A stretch of 64,000 nucleotides of DNA from Clostridia bacterium (GCA_017440755.1 JAFSGP010000036.1:123321-187320); one strand, 5' to 3'; positions 55,001 to 63,865 are shown, counted from the stretch's first letter. The notes: a model not told the origin generated them from the sequence alone. Numbers and translations: made by a program.

Positions 55001-55038
55001 TCTGCCTTGCGGTATCTGTCGCAGGGCAGTTTTCTTTT
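55001..55038 (+). terminator. Terminator of the FMN riboswitch
   Basis: CTGCCTTGCG pairs with CGCAGGGCAG (one mismatch), loop GTATCTGT, then TTTTCTTTT. It lies right before the ribU ribosome site. Confidence 0.8.
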
Positions 55039-55052
55039 GAGGAGGTATTTCT

Positions 55053-55712
55053 ATGCAGGAGCAAAGCTATAAATTACGCAAACTGACCGTTATGGGCATG
55101 ATTATTGCCCTATCCTTTGCGGCGGTACTGTTTGTCCGTATACCGGTGGTGCTCTTTTTAAGCTATGAACCGAAAGACGTGCTGCTTACCGTGGGAGCCT
55201 TTCTGTTCGGTCCGGTTGCCGGTAGCATTATGGCAACAGTCGTTGCGCTGCTGGAGCTGGTCACCATCAGTTCCACCGGCATCATCGGTCTGGTAATGAA
55301 CATTCTTTCCTCCTGCCTATTTGTATGCACTGCCGCCGCCATCTATCACCGCAATAAGACTCTAAAAAACGCGGTAATAGGACTTATATGCGGCGCGCTA
55401 GTCGCCACAGGCGGCATGCTGCTGTGGAATTACCTGATTACCCCACTTTATATGGAAAACACCACGCGAGAACAGGTTGCGGCTTTGCTCGTCCCTATGT
55501 TCCTCCCCTTCAACCTGCTGAAAACCGCACTCAACGCCACTCTCACGCTCCTGCTGTACAAACACATCTCCTCCGCCTTGCAATCCGCCCGTCTGCTTCC
55601 CAAAACCGATACGGCGGTGACCGTGAAAAAGCGTCTGCCTGTTACCGCAGTTTCGCTGATGATACTGGCCACTTTAGTGCTGTTATTACTTGTGTGGAAA
55701 GGGATAATTTAA
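55053..55712 (+). CDS. ribU: Riboflavin ECF transporter S component RibU
   Basis: The 219-residue protein has six membrane segments and the RibU pattern: a first helix with an Ala/Leu-rich core after a basic KLRKL start, the FLSYEPKDVLLTVGAFLFGPVAG loop that contacts riboflavin, and the long last helix. RibU binds riboflavin and works with a shared EcfAA'T module, not in this window. The FMN riboswitch just upstream strongly supports riboflavin as substrate. The C-terminus carries an extra helix after a basic linker. Confidence 0.95.
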   Translation: MQEQSYKLRKLTVMGMIIALSFAAVLFVRIPVVLFLSYEPKDVLLTVGAFLFGPVAGSIMATVVALLELVTISSTGIIGLVMNILSSCLFVCTAAAIYHRNKTLKNAVIGLICGALVATGGMLLWNYLITPLYMENTTREQVAALLVPMFLPFNLLKTALNATLTLLLYKHISSALQSARLLPKTDTAVTVKKRLPVTAVSLMILATLVLLLLVWKGII

Positions 55713-55715
55713 CTA

Positions 55716-55744
55716 TTGACAAATGACGAACTGCGTGGTATAGT
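55716..55744 (+). promoter_or_regulatory. Promoter of the SAM riboswitch and metK
   Basis: TTGACA (55716-55721), 17-base spacer, TATAGT (55739-55744). It starts 3 bases after the ribU stop. Confidence 0.8.
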
Positions 55745-55763
55745 GTTTTTCGACAATTTCATA

Positions 55764-55864
55764 CCTTATCAAGAGTGACGGAGGGAACAGGCCCTGTGAT
55801 GTCCGGCAACCTGTGGCGTGGCCATAAGGTGCTAATTCCTGCGGTGTGACCGAAAGATGAGGAG
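55764..55864 (+). ncRNA. SAM-I riboswitch (S-box)
   Basis: Conserved blocks: CTTATCAAGAGTGACGGAGGGA, CCGGCAACC, AAGGTGCTAATTCCTGC and GAAAGATGAGG. SAM binding should favour the terminator at 55872-55900 and reduce metK, giving end-product control of SAM synthesis. Confidence 0.96.
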
Positions 55865-55871
55865 TTTCCTA

Positions 55872-55900
55872 ACGCTCGGCTACCTTGCCGAGCGTTTTTT
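55872..55900 (+). terminator. Terminator of the SAM-I riboswitch
   Basis: ACGCTCGGC (55872-55880), loop TACCTT, GCCGAGCGT (55887-55895), T-run. Confidence 0.85.
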
Positions 55901-55925
55901 GATGATAAAAAAGGAGGATACCTAT

Positions 55926-57110
55926 ATGAGCAGACATTTCTTTACATCCGAGTCCGTGACCGAGGGCCATCCCGACAAAGTGTGCGACCAGATTTCCGAT
56001 GCCGTTCTGGACGCTATTTTGGCGCAGGACCCCCAGGCTCACGTTGCCTGTGAAACCGCCTGCACCACCGGTCAGGTGTTTGTCATGGGCGAGATTTCCA
56101 CCACCGCGCAGGTGGATATTCCCGCGCTCACCCGCAAGGTGGTTGCTGATATCGGCTATAACGGCGAAGAGGGCAACTTCGACGCCGCTACTTGTCAGAT
56201 TACCGTCACGCTGGACGAGCAGTCCCCTGACATCGCTATGGGCGTGAACGAGGCCATCGAGAGCCGCCGCAATTCTGCGGATAACTACGACAAAATCGGT
56301 GCCGGCGACCAAGGCTTAATGTTTGGTTACGCCTGCAAGGAAACCCCCGAGCTGATGCCCCTGCCCATTTCTTTATCTCACGCGCTGTGTAAGCAGCTCA
56401 CCAAGCTTCGCAAGGACGGTACCCTCACCTATCTCCGTCCCGATGGCAAGGCACAGGTTACGGTGGAATATGAGGATAATAAGCCTCTGCGCGTTGAGGC
56501 GGTGGTAGTCTCCACCCAGCACAGCGCTGCCGTAGAGCTGTACACCATTCAGCAGGATATCATCGAGCTGGTTATTAAGTCCATCATTCCCGCCGAACTG
56601 CTGGACGTTAACACCAAAATTTACGTAAATCCCACCGGTCGCTTCGTGGTAGGTGGTCCTCAGGGCGATACCGGCCTTACCGGCCGTAAAATCATTGTGG
56701 ATACCTACGGCGGCTACGCCCGTCACGGCGGCGGTGCCTTCTCCGGCAAGGACCCCACGAAAGTGGACCGCTCCGCCTGCTATATGGCTCGCTATGCCGC
56801 CAAAAACGTGGTTGCCGCTGGGTTGGCAGAGCGTTGCGAGATTCAGCTCGCCTATGCGATTGGCGTTGCCAATCCCATGTCGGTTCTGGTTGACACCTTC
56901 GGCACAGGCGTTATCTCTGACGAGTGCATCGCCGAGGCAGTCAAGCGGGTGTTTGACTTCCGCCCCGCCGCCATTATCGATACGCTGGACCTGCGCCGCC
57001 CCATCTATCGCCCGCTGGCCGCCTACGGTCACATCGGTCGTGAGGAGCTGAACGTCTCCTGGGAGCGCACCGATAAGGTAGAGGCGCTGAAAGCCGTTAT
57101 CAACGCCTGA
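55926..57110 (+). CDS. metK: S-adenosylmethionine synthetase
   Basis: The 394-residue protein has the MetK sequence: [21 protein letters not shown] at the start, [12 protein letters not shown], the P-loop-like [21 protein letters not shown] and [12 protein letters not shown]. It joins ATP and methionine to make SAM. I start at ATG 55926, after AAGGAGG; earlier codons in the same frame lie in the riboswitch. The SAM-I leader directly precedes it. Confidence 0.98.
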   Translation: MSRHFFTSESVTEGHPDKVCDQISDAVLDAILAQDPQAHVACETACTTGQVFVMGEISTTAQVDIPALTRKVVADIGYNGEEGNFDAATCQITVTLDEQSPDIAMGVNEAIESRRNSADNYDKIGAGDQGLMFGYACKETPELMPLPISLSHALCKQLTKLRKDGTLTYLRPDGKAQVTVEYEDNKPLRVEAVVVSTQHSAAVELYTIQQDIIELVIKSIIPAELLDVNTKIYVNPTGRFVVGGPQGDTGLTGRKIIVDTYGGYARHGGGAFSGKDPTKVDRSACYMARYAAKNVVAAGLAERCEIQLAYAIGVANPMSVLVDTFGTGVISDECIAEAVKRVFDFRPAAIIDTLDLRRPIYRPLAAYGHIGREELNVSWERTDKVEALKAVINA

Positions 57111-57136
57111 TAATTTGCAACAGCTGAGTCATTGTA

Positions 57137-57170
57137 AGGAGCAGTCGCTTTTAGCGGCTGCTCCTTTTTA
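57137..57170 (+). terminator. Terminator after metK
   Basis: AAGGAGCAGTCGC pairs with GCGGCTGCTCCTT (one G-T pair), loop TTTTA, T-run after. Confidence 0.8.
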
Positions 57171-57185
57171 TGTACATGCCTCTCC

Positions 57186-57214
57186 TTGACAGCGAAGTGT
57201 TGATAAACTATAAT
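57186..57214 (+). promoter_or_regulatory. Promoter of the C39-like lipoprotein gene
   Basis: TTGACA (57186-57191), 17-base spacer, TATAAT (57209-57214): perfect SigA consensus. Confidence 0.85.
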
Positions 57215-57257
57215 AAAACTATAGGTATCGGCACGGACTAACAAAAAGGAGCGTGTG

Positions 57258-59267
57258 ATGATGAAAAAATGTTTGACTTTTTTGGCAGCTACGGTATTAC
57301 TATGCGCACTTACTGCTTGCACCGACGAGCGCAAACCGCCCGCCGACGGTTCCGATATGTCTGCAACATCGCCCACCATTCAACAGGAGGTCAACTATGA
57401 CCTGTTTTGCGGGCATTATTCCGATACGGAACGGGTTGAAGGACCGTGCTACTCCGTAAGTATCCAGAAAGCAGATAATGACACGACCGCTATTGAATTT
57501 TCAATCACATACGTTGGAATTAACTCCTCTCCTATCTATACAACAGACGCGATTAAAGCCTCTATCACAAAAGACCACAAGGTTGAATTTAAGTGGAAAG
57601 ATTCTTGGGATAACGAAGGCGTCGGCACCTTACTCCTGAATCCTGCCGATTCCTATTCGATACAACTGATGATGACGGTAACCGATGAATCGGAGGTCAA
57701 TCGGGCAACGCTGTCCACAAACGGGCAATACAAAACCCTTATGCGCCGCGAAATCATGGAGGTGCACGAAAAAAACGATATTCTTCGTATCGAACACATA
57801 CAGCCCGGTTTAGACACCTATCACCTCACCGTCTCCCTGCGTGCCATAGATAGCGAGAAGGATATGTGTTCCGTGGTGCTGGGAGAAGGCAGTTGGCAAA
57901 CGGGTTGGTTAGATGACGGCTTCTATGCCATCTCGCTTGACAAAAGAACGGCCTATCTGTACGATATGTCCGGTAACTGTGTAAAGGATTTCTCCTTGCC
58001 ACAGGAGATTGAATTCCTCAGTCTGGCTATGCTCAACGAAGCCGGAGATACCCTGCTGTTAGGAAAGGGAGAAACAGCAGAATTGTTGCTGTACGACCTC
58101 GAAACCAAAACAGCGAAATCGGTGGCTCCCACCATCGATGGCGTCGAGCCGCTCACCTACGAGGACGGTTGCTTTTACGTTAAACGATCGACGATGAGCG
58201 AATTAATGTGTATCGAAGACAATGCCGACTATGCCACTGTCCCCTATTGGAATAAAGATGTCATATATTTGTTCCCATCGCTTGGCGTTGGCAAGACCGA
58301 AGCAAATTTTTGCGTCTGTACCCCTGAACACGATGGCGTTCGCTACGTCCCCTATTCTTCCGTGGACGAAATCCCCCTCGCCGCGGAAGGGCATACATTT
58401 GTTACCGCCTCTTCACTGGGTGACAGCGACGTGCTATATCTTTACGATATAGACAATGAAACGTTAGGCACGCTCTCTGTTCCCGCACAGGTTGTCTCGG
58501 CGCTATTCACAGACGCAGGCGATTTGCTCGTAACCACAAGAAATGATGGTGTGTATAGCGTAGAATCCTATCCCCTATCGCAGTTCAAAACAGAGGAAAT
58601 TGATGTCAATACCGTAGACCGTGTTCCTCCGGTTGCCCTTGCTCCTGAGGCCGATACAGCAGGCACGCAAGCCACCTCCATTATATCGGTCCCACTCCTT
58701 TCCCAGTGGCCGGAATATCCTACGGGGTGTGAATCGGTAAGCACGGTAATGGCGCTCCGTTATGCCGGAGAAGATATAACCGTATCTCGATTTATCGATG
58801 AATATCTCCCCAAAAGCAACGAGTTCTACTTTCGAAATGGAGTAAAATACGGTCCCAATCCATACGAGGTTTTTATCGGCTCCCCTCGCACTTCAGCTGC
58901 CTACGGCTGTATGGCACCTGTTATCGAAAAAGCACTGAACAACTATTTCGACTCAGCGGAACGGGTTAAAAACACCTCCGGCTCCTCCTTACAGGAGCTG
59001 TGTGCCACCTACATAGACAGAGAAATTCCCGTGCTTGTGTGGGCCACCATTCTGATGCAAGACACTCGTCCCGGTGCCTCTTGGAGTCTGGCGGACGGAA
59101 GCCGATTCACTTGGCCTCGCAACGAGCATTGCATGGTGCTTGTCGGCTACGATAATAGCAGTTACTACTTTAATGACCCTTACAAAGGCCGTGTGGTTGC
59201 CTACGATAAGGCACTCTCCAACTCCCGTCACGAACTGTTGGGAAAACAATCGGTCGTAATACTATAA
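57258..59267 (+). CDS. Lipoprotein with beta-propeller-like middle and C39-like cysteine peptidase domain
   Basis: This 669-residue protein has a lipoprotein signal (CALTAC lipobox near residue 20). A beta-rich domain follows (about 35-160), then a repeated strand pattern (about 185-465) that looks like a propeller. The C-terminal C39-like domain (470-669) has SQWPEYPTGCES with C491, NEHCMVLVGY with H624 and FNDPYKG with D640, the papain-type triad of Peptidase_C39_2. Such domains are found in secreted proteins and are not necessarily bacteriocin processors; no ABC exporter is present. The role is probably surface proteolysis or peptide hydrolysis. It has a consensus promoter and its own terminator. 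Start may be ATG 57258 or 57261. Confidence 0.82.
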   Translation: MMKKCLTFLAATVLLCALTACTDERKPPADGSDMSATSPTIQQEVNYDLFCGHYSDTERVEGPCYSVSIQKADNDTTAIEFSITYVGINSSPIYTTDAIKASITKDHKVEFKWKDSWDNEGVGTLLLNPADSYSIQLMMTVTDESEVNRATLSTNGQYKTLMRREIMEVHEKNDILRIEHIQPGLDTYHLTVSLRAIDSEKDMCSVVLGEGSWQTGWLDDGFYAISLDKRTAYLYDMSGNCVKDFSLPQEIEFLSLAMLNEAGDTLLLGKGETAELLLYDLETKTAKSVAPTIDGVEPLTYEDGCFYVKRSTMSELMCIEDNADYATVPYWNKDVIYLFPSLGVGKTEANFCVCTPEHDGVRYVPYSSVDEIPLAAEGHTFVTASSLGDSDVLYLYDIDNETLGTLSVPAQVVSALFTDAGDLLVTTRNDGVYSVESYPLSQFKTEEIDVNTVDRVPPVALAPEADTAGTQATSIISVPLLSQWPEYPTGCESVSTVMALRYAGEDITVSRFIDEYLPKSNEFYFRNGVKYGPNPYEVFIGSPRTSAAYGCMAPVIEKALNNYFDSAERVKNTSGSSLQELCATYIDREIPVLVWATILMQDTRPGASWSLADGSRFTWPRNEHCMVLVGYDNSSYYFNDPYKGRVVAYDKALSNSRHELLGKQSVVIL

Positions 59268-59268
59268 A

Positions 59269-59298
59269 AAAACGGAGCGTCATTCGACGCTCCGTTTT
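59269..59298. terminator. Bidirectional terminator between the C39 lipoprotein and serine dehydratase genes
   Basis: AAAACGGAGCGTC (59269-59281), loop ATTC, GACGCTCCGTTTT (59286-59298). It directly abuts the serine dehydratase stop. Confidence 0.88.
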
Positions 59299-60510
59299 CT
59301 ATACCTGTAGGGTCGCCAGACCACCTTCGGCAGTCTCCTTATAGCGATGGGAAATATCCAAGCCCGTCTGTTTCATTACGTCAATGCAGTCATCTAACGA
59401 TATCTTACGGGAATCGCTGAGAAAACTGGCAAGGCTCACCGCGTTGATAGCACGCATGGCCGCTACAGCGTTGCGTTCGATGCAGGGAATCTGCACCAAT
59501 CCGCAAATCGGGTCACAAGTAAGCCCCAAATGATGCTCAATGGCAATCTCAGCTGCGTATTCAATCATATCCAAATCCAACTCAAACAGTTCGCCCAGCG
59601 CCGCAGCCGCCATTGCACAGGCACTACCCACCTCTGCCTGACAACCGCACTCACTGCCGGAGATGGAGGCGTTGGTTTTAATTAAATTACCAACAATACC
59701 GCCTGCCGCCAAGGCGCGCACGATTTCCTCGTCGGAAAAGCCACGCTTTTTCTGTTGATAGTACAATACCGAAGGTACCACTCCCGCAGAGCCGCAGGTA
59801 GGGGCCGTCACAATGCGTTCTCCGGCCGCATTCTGCTCACTTACCGCAAAGGCATAGGCACACACCATGCGATTTTCGCGAGTTTCCGCGCTCTCGTCAA
59901 TGTGGTGGCGACTAAACAGCTGCTTCGCCTTGCGCTTAACCTCCAGACCGCCGGGCAGAACGCCGTCGGTGGACAGGCCCAGCCGTATGCTGTCCTTCAT
60001 AGCCTCCCATATACGGTGAAGATGCTCCCAGACCGCCTCTCCTTCCACCTTACGCACATACTCCCACAGACGCAGATTGTGCTCGCGGCAGTAAGAGGCG
60101 ATATGCGAAAAAGAAGCGTGCTCGTACACGTCAGGCGGTATCGCCAAAGGAGAACCCTCAAAGCAAATTTCGCCACCACCTACGCTCATCACACGCTGCT
60201 TATCCAGCAGCATGTCGTTGCAGTAGGCAAATAAGTCCATGGTGTTAGGGTGTGGCAACGGTATATCCTCATAGTTAAACGTCACCTCGCAGGGTTCGGG
60301 ACCCAGCGTCTCCTTAATAATGCGGTCAGTGCCGTGTCCCACACCCGTCTTGGCAAGAGAACCGTACAGGATCACCTCAAAGCGGTCTGCCGTCGGGTTC
60401 TTATCCCGAAACAGCTTGCAAGCTTTTTCCGGTCCCATCGTGTGGGAACTGGAAGGGCCGCGCCCGATTTTATACAGTTCGGTCAGAGATTTCATCGCAA
60501 CATCATTCAC
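59299..60510 (-). CDS. L-serine ammonia-lyase, iron-sulfur type, single chain
   Basis: The 403-residue protein fuses the beta domain (GPSSSHTMGPEKA near the N-terminus) and the alpha catalytic domain, whose Cys residues (SECGCQAEVGSA, CDPICGLVQIPC) hold a 4Fe-4S cluster. It turns L-serine into pyruvate and ammonia. The order beta-alpha in one chain is the E. coli SdaA type. GTG 60510 is best placed after AAAGGTGA; ATG 60495 is an alternative. It lies after the oligopeptidase gene, with 17 bases between, so serine from peptides may feed it. Confidence 0.93.
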   Translation of the reverse strand: MNDVAMKSLTELYKIGRGPSSSHTMGPEKACKLFRDKNPTADRFEVILYGSLAKTGVGHGTDRIIKETLGPEPCEVTFNYEDIPLPHPNTMDLFAYCNDMLLDKQRVMSVGGGEICFEGSPLAIPPDVYEHASFSHIASYCREHNLRLWEYVRKVEGEAVWEHLHRIWEAMKDSIRLGLSTDGVLPGGLEVKRKAKQLFSRHHIDESAETRENRMVCAYAFAVSEQNAAGERIVTAPTCGSAGVVPSVLYYQQKKRGFSDEEIVRALAAGGIVGNLIKTNASISGSECGCQAEVGSACAMAAAALGELFELDLDMIEYAAEIAIEHHLGLTCDPICGLVQIPCIERNAVAAMRAINAVSLASFLSDSRKISLDDCIDVMKQTGLDISHRYKETAEGGLATLQV

Positions 60511-60527
60511 GTACAATCACCTTTGCT

Positions 60528-62231
60528 TTATAAAATTCCGCTCAGGTCACAGGTGTCCAGCCACTCGTCCGCCACACGGCATACCGTCCGCAGGCAATCG
60601 GGGTCAAAGGGGCTGATAAGGTCCGCTTCTTTCAGCAGGTCAGTAAACACCATACTGCCGCCCCGCTTGGTATATGCCATATATTTGTCCCATGCAATCT
60701 TTTGGTCCTGCTGTAACAACGCCCAGAACTGCAGCGCCACCGTCTGCGCTAAGCAATAGTCAATATAGTAGAAAGGCACGGAGTAAATATGATGCTGCCG
60801 CTGCCAATGCTCGCCGTCGCTATAGAAGGGGATTTCTCCGTCAAGACGCACCCAAGGCATGTACTGTCCGCACAATTCCCGCCACACCTCGTGACGCTGG
60901 GCGGGTGTCATTTTGGGACGCTCGTATACAATGTGCTGGAAGTGGTCCACCATAGCCCCATAAGGGATAAAGGTGATAGCACCCGCAAGATGACTGTATC
61001 GGAACTTGCGAGCGTCCTCGCCAAAAAAGCCGTCAGCCCAAGGCCAAGCGAAAAATTCCATAGACATGGAGTGAACCTCGCACGCCTCCATTCCGGGCAG
61101 CATGGTTTCACCGGGGATTCGGTCCTTATTCAGCCAGTTTGCGAAGGCATGACCCGCTTCGTGGGTTACAACCTCCACGTCCCCTTGCGTGCCATTAAAA
61201 TTAGCAAAGATAAAGGGAACGCCGTAATTGCGCAGACAGGTGCAGTAGCCACCGCCCGCTTTGCCCTCGGTGGACAGCACGTCCAGTAATTCGTTATCCA
61301 GCATCATGCGGAAAAACTCACTGGTTTCGGGAGAAAGCTCATCGTAAAATTTCTTTCCCTGCTGCAGAATATCCTCAGCCGTGCCCTGCGGCGCAGGGTT
61401 GCCGCTGCGAAACAGCAGCGCCATATCCGAAAAGCTCATGGGATAAGACACACCAAGGCGCTGTGCCTGCTGCTGATAGATTTTCGCCGCAACGGGCACC
61501 AGATAGGTGCGCACCGCGCTGCGGAACTCCTCCACCATCTCCTTGGTGTAGCAATTCCGCCCCATACGGTAATAGCCAAGCTGCGTAAAGTCGTCATAGC
61601 CGAGCTTGCGCCCCATGGCATCACGCAAGCCTGTCAGCTTGTGGTAAATATCGTCCAGTTGCGACTGGTTCTCCTTATACCATGCGCCCTCTGCCTGCCA
61701 TGCCGCCAGACGGCGAGCATCGTTCGCGTCTTTTTTGAAGGGAGTCAGCTGGGACAGGGTGTACACCCCGTCCTCAAAGGGGATTTGTGCCGAGGCAAGC
61801 AGCTTTTCATACGCCTGTGTCAGCTCGTTTTCCTGCTGTAACTCGGGGATAATTTCGGGAGAAAAGCTCTTCAGCGCAATTTCCGCATTGAGGAAAATGA
61901 TACTGCCAAAATCCGCCGAAAAGGCCTCACGGAACGGACATTCCAGCAATGCCTGTGTCCATGCCTGACTATACTCTTGCAGCTGCGGGGATACCTCGTT
62001 CCAGAACTTCATTTCTTCATCATAGAAAGTGTCGCGGGTATCGATGGTATGACGAATGTGGGCAAGGCATTCCGCGGTGGCAATATCGTCGCACAGCTGT
62101 TCAAATTTCAAAAACAGCGCTTTCGCTGCCGGATAGTCCTTTTCCGCTTTTAGGGAAGCGGTCAGCTCTGCCATCTGCGTCTTAATGCTCTCCACGTCAG
62201 GACGAGCATAGGGAATCTCGGAAAATTTCAT
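60528..62231 (-). CDS. M3 family oligoendopeptidase
   Basis: The 567-residue protein is of the M3 (thimet/PepF) type with HEAGH (VVTHEAGHAFANW) near residue 363, the conserved GGGYCTCLRNYGVPFIFANFNGTQGD loop just before it, and the C-terminal YIDYCLAQTVALQ. It cuts short peptides in the cytosol. ATG 62231 after AGAGG is the chosen start; upstream codons overlap the promoter. It forms an operon with serine dehydratase. Confidence 0.93.
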   Translation of the reverse strand: MKFSEIPYARPDVESIKTQMAELTASLKAEKDYPAAKALFLKFEQLCDDIATAECLAHIRHTIDTRDTFYDEEMKFWNEVSPQLQEYSQAWTQALLECPFREAFSADFGSIIFLNAEIALKSFSPEIIPELQQENELTQAYEKLLASAQIPFEDGVYTLSQLTPFKKDANDARRLAAWQAEGAWYKENQSQLDDIYHKLTGLRDAMGRKLGYDDFTQLGYYRMGRNCYTKEMVEEFRSAVRTYLVPVAAKIYQQQAQRLGVSYPMSFSDMALLFRSGNPAPQGTAEDILQQGKKFYDELSPETSEFFRMMLDNELLDVLSTEGKAGGGYCTCLRNYGVPFIFANFNGTQGDVEVVTHEAGHAFANWLNKDRIPGETMLPGMEACEVHSMSMEFFAWPWADGFFGEDARKFRYSHLAGAITFIPYGAMVDHFQHIVYERPKMTPAQRHEVWRELCGQYMPWVRLDGEIPFYSDGEHWQRQHHIYSVPFYYIDYCLAQTVALQFWALLQQDQKIAWDKYMAYTKRGGSMVFTDLLKEADLISPFDPDCLRTVCRVADEWLDTCDLSGIL

Positions 62232-62270
62232 ACAGATACCTCTCTTTGCCAAAGTGTTCTTATCTTGACA

Positions 62271-62299
62271 AGTATAACACATAATTTCTAAAATGTCCA
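62271..62299 (-). promoter_or_regulatory. Promoter of the oligopeptidase-serine dehydratase operon
   Basis: On the minus strand, TGGACA (62299-62294), 17-base spacer, TATACT (62276-62271). Confidence 0.75.
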
Positions 62300-62319
62300 C
62301 ACTCAACGTGAATCTACCA

Positions 62320-62348
62320 TTGACAAAAGCTTATTTTTGTCATAGAAT
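62320..62348 (+). promoter_or_regulatory. Promoter of the PfkB-family kinase gene
   Basis: TTGACA (62320-62325), 17-base spacer, TAGAAT (62343-62348). Confidence 0.75.
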
Positions 62349-62386
62349 ACTTGGGTAAATATTTCTTGTAACGGAGGTTGTATACC

Positions 62387-63502
62387 GTGAGCAAAAAAGT
62401 GATTTCCGCAGGACATATCTGCTTAGATATTACCCCCATTTTCCCCCAAGATAAAAGCTACGAAAAACTAAGTCAGGTGCTTATTCCCGGCAAGCTGATT
62501 AACAACATCGGCGCCGCGGACGTGCATACGGGCGGCAGCGTTGCCAACACCGGTCTGGCGCTGAAGATTTTAGGCGCTGACGTAAAGCTGCTGTGCAAGG
62601 TTGGCGACGATGAGTTCGGCAAGCTGGTGCAGGGTATTGTGGCGAGCTACGGTGCCGACGGGGTTCTGGTTTCTCCCGGCGACGCTACCTCCTATTCCGT
62701 GGTGCTGGCCGTACCCGGTCTCGACCGCATTTTCCTCCATTGCCCCGGCGCCAACAACACCTTCGGCAGTGCGGATATCCCCGACGAGGCGCTGGAGGAC
62801 GTGGCTTTGTTCCACTTGGGCTATCCCACTCTGATGGAAAAGCTGTACAGCAACGACGGCGAAGAATTGCTCACACTGCTGCGCCGCGTTAAGGAGCGGG
62901 GTATCGCCACCAGCATGGATATGACCACAATGGAGCCGAATTCTGCGGCGGGTCAGGCGGACTGGGTGAAGATTCTGTCCCGTGTACTCCCCTACACCGA
63001 CTTTTTCCTCCCCAGTGCGGAAGAACTGTGCTTTATGATTAACCGTCCCCGCTACGATGCGTTGCGTGGCGAGGAGGGTGATATGGCCGCTAATCTGGAT
63101 ATCGAGAAGGACATCAAGCCGATGGCGGACAAGCTCATCGAAATGGGCTGTGGTACTGCTCTCATCAAGTGTGGCACTGCCGGTATGTACTACCGCACCG
63201 CCAACGAGGCGCGTATGCTACAGGTAGGCGCCAATCTGGAGCTGAACGCCGCCGCTTGGGCTGGCAAAGCGGGGCTGCAACGCTGCTATAAGGCGGATAA
63301 GGTGCTGTCCGGCACCGGTGCGGGCGACACCTGCATCGCCGCCTTCCTTAAAGCGGCGATGGACGGCAAAGCGCCTGCCGCCTGTGCGGCTCTCGCCGCC
63401 GCCGAGGGTGCCTGCGCGGTTACCACCTACGATGCCCTCAGCGGTCTGAAACCCTTAGAGGAGTTGGAGGCCCGTATCAACGCCGGTTGGGAAATGATGT
63501 AA
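62387..63502 (+). CDS. PfkB-family carbohydrate kinase
   Basis: The 371-residue protein is a ribokinase-type sugar or nucleoside kinase with the N-terminal GGSVANTGLALKILGADVKLLCKVGDDEFG and the C-terminal signature GTGAGDTCIAAFLKAAMDG, whose Asp is the catalytic base. It is longer than ribokinase by about 60 residues, including an insert near 220-290. GTG 62387 fits AGGAG spacing (CGGAGG, 9 bases); a TTG at 62378 abuts it. There is no sugar operon around it, so the substrate is unclear. Confidence 0.88.
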   Translation: MSKKVISAGHICLDITPIFPQDKSYEKLSQVLIPGKLINNIGAADVHTGGSVANTGLALKILGADVKLLCKVGDDEFGKLVQGIVASYGADGVLVSPGDATSYSVVLAVPGLDRIFLHCPGANNTFGSADIPDEALEDVALFHLGYPTLMEKLYSNDGEELLTLLRRVKERGIATSMDMTTMEPNSAAGQADWVKILSRVLPYTDFFLPSAEELCFMINRPRYDALRGEEGDMAANLDIEKDIKPMADKLIEMGCGTALIKCGTAGMYYRTANEARMLQVGANLELNAAAWAGKAGLQRCYKADKVLSGTGAGDTCIAAFLKAAMDGKAPAACAALAAAEGACAVTTYDALSGLKPLEELEARINAGWEMM

Positions 63503-63509
63503 ACGCCGA

Positions 63510-63539
63510 AAAAAGGGACACCGTTTGGTGTCCCTTTTT
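63510..63539 (+). terminator. Terminator of the PfkB-family kinase gene
   Basis: AAAAAGGGACACC (63510-63522), loop GTTT, GGTGTCCCTTTTT (63527-63539). Confidence 0.88.
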
Positions 63540-63550
63540 GCATAAAAGTA

Positions 63551-63579
63551 TTGACATTTTGGGCAAAATAAGGTAAAAT
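63551..63579 (+). promoter_or_regulatory. Promoter of tRNA-Gln
   Basis: TTGACA (63551-63556), 17-base spacer, TAAAAT (63574-63579), 19 bases before the tRNA. Confidence 0.8.
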
Positions 63580-63597
63580 ACGCAGGCAACAAAATAT

Positions 63598-63671
63598 TGG
63601 GCTGTAGTCTAGCGGTAGGACACGTGACTTTGACTCACGCCGTGGTGGTTCAACTCCACCCAGCCCAGCCA
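63598..63671 (+). tRNA. tRNA-Gln (anticodon TTG), CCA encoded
   Basis: Folded by eye: acceptor TGGGCTG/CAGCCCA (7 bp), D-arm GTCT/GGAC, anticodon stem CGTGA/TCACG with loop CTTTGAC giving anticodon TTG, a 4-base variable loop, T-arm GGTGG/CCACC with loop TTCAACT, discriminator G, and CCA in the DNA at 63669-63671. A promoter and a terminator flank it. Confidence 0.96.
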
Positions 63672-63674
63672 AAC

Positions 63675-63704
63675 AAAAGAGATACCCCTTGGGGTGTCTC
63701 TTTT
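63675..63704 (+). terminator. Terminator of tRNA-Gln
   Basis: AAAAGAGATACCCC (63675-63688) pairs with GGGGTGTCTCTTTT (63691-63704), one A-to-G/T wobble position. Confidence 0.8.
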
Positions 63705-63740
63705 GTTTCGTTAGGTTGGTCGGTTGGCAGAAACACCATT

Positions 63741-63769
63741 ACTTTTTGGCGGTGCAGCCGTCAAAAAGT
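63741..63769. repeat. Imperfect inverted repeat, possible dispersed element
   Basis: ACTTTTTGGCGG (63741-63752), loop TGCAG, CCGTCAAAAAGT (63758-63769), one wobble. A related piece, CGGCGCAGCCG, follows at 63778-63788. The stretch 63705-63795 carries no gene that I trust. Confidence 0.5.
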
Positions 63770-63795
63770 ATAAGGGGACGGCGCAGCCGAACCCA

Positions 63796-63825
63796 GTGGT
63801 TACAACTCCACCCAGCCCAGCCAAA
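63796..63825 (+). repeat. Second copy of the tRNA-Gln 3' end
   Basis: About 29 bases repeat the tRNA T-arm, acceptor 3' half, discriminator and CCA (63645-63673), with one inserted A in the T-loop. It lies 151 bases downstream in the same orientation. This could be a tRNA remnant or an old attachment-site copy. Confidence 0.75.
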
Positions 63826-63861
63826 AAACAAGCGCTCGCTGATGCGAGCGCTTGTTTTTTT
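63826..63861 (+). terminator. Terminator after the tRNA-end copy
   Basis: AAACAAGCGCTCGC (63826-63839), loop TGAT, GCGAGCGCTTGTTT (63844-63857) with a long T-run. Very strong, although no intact gene precedes it. Confidence 0.85.
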
Positions 63862-63865
63862 GTAA

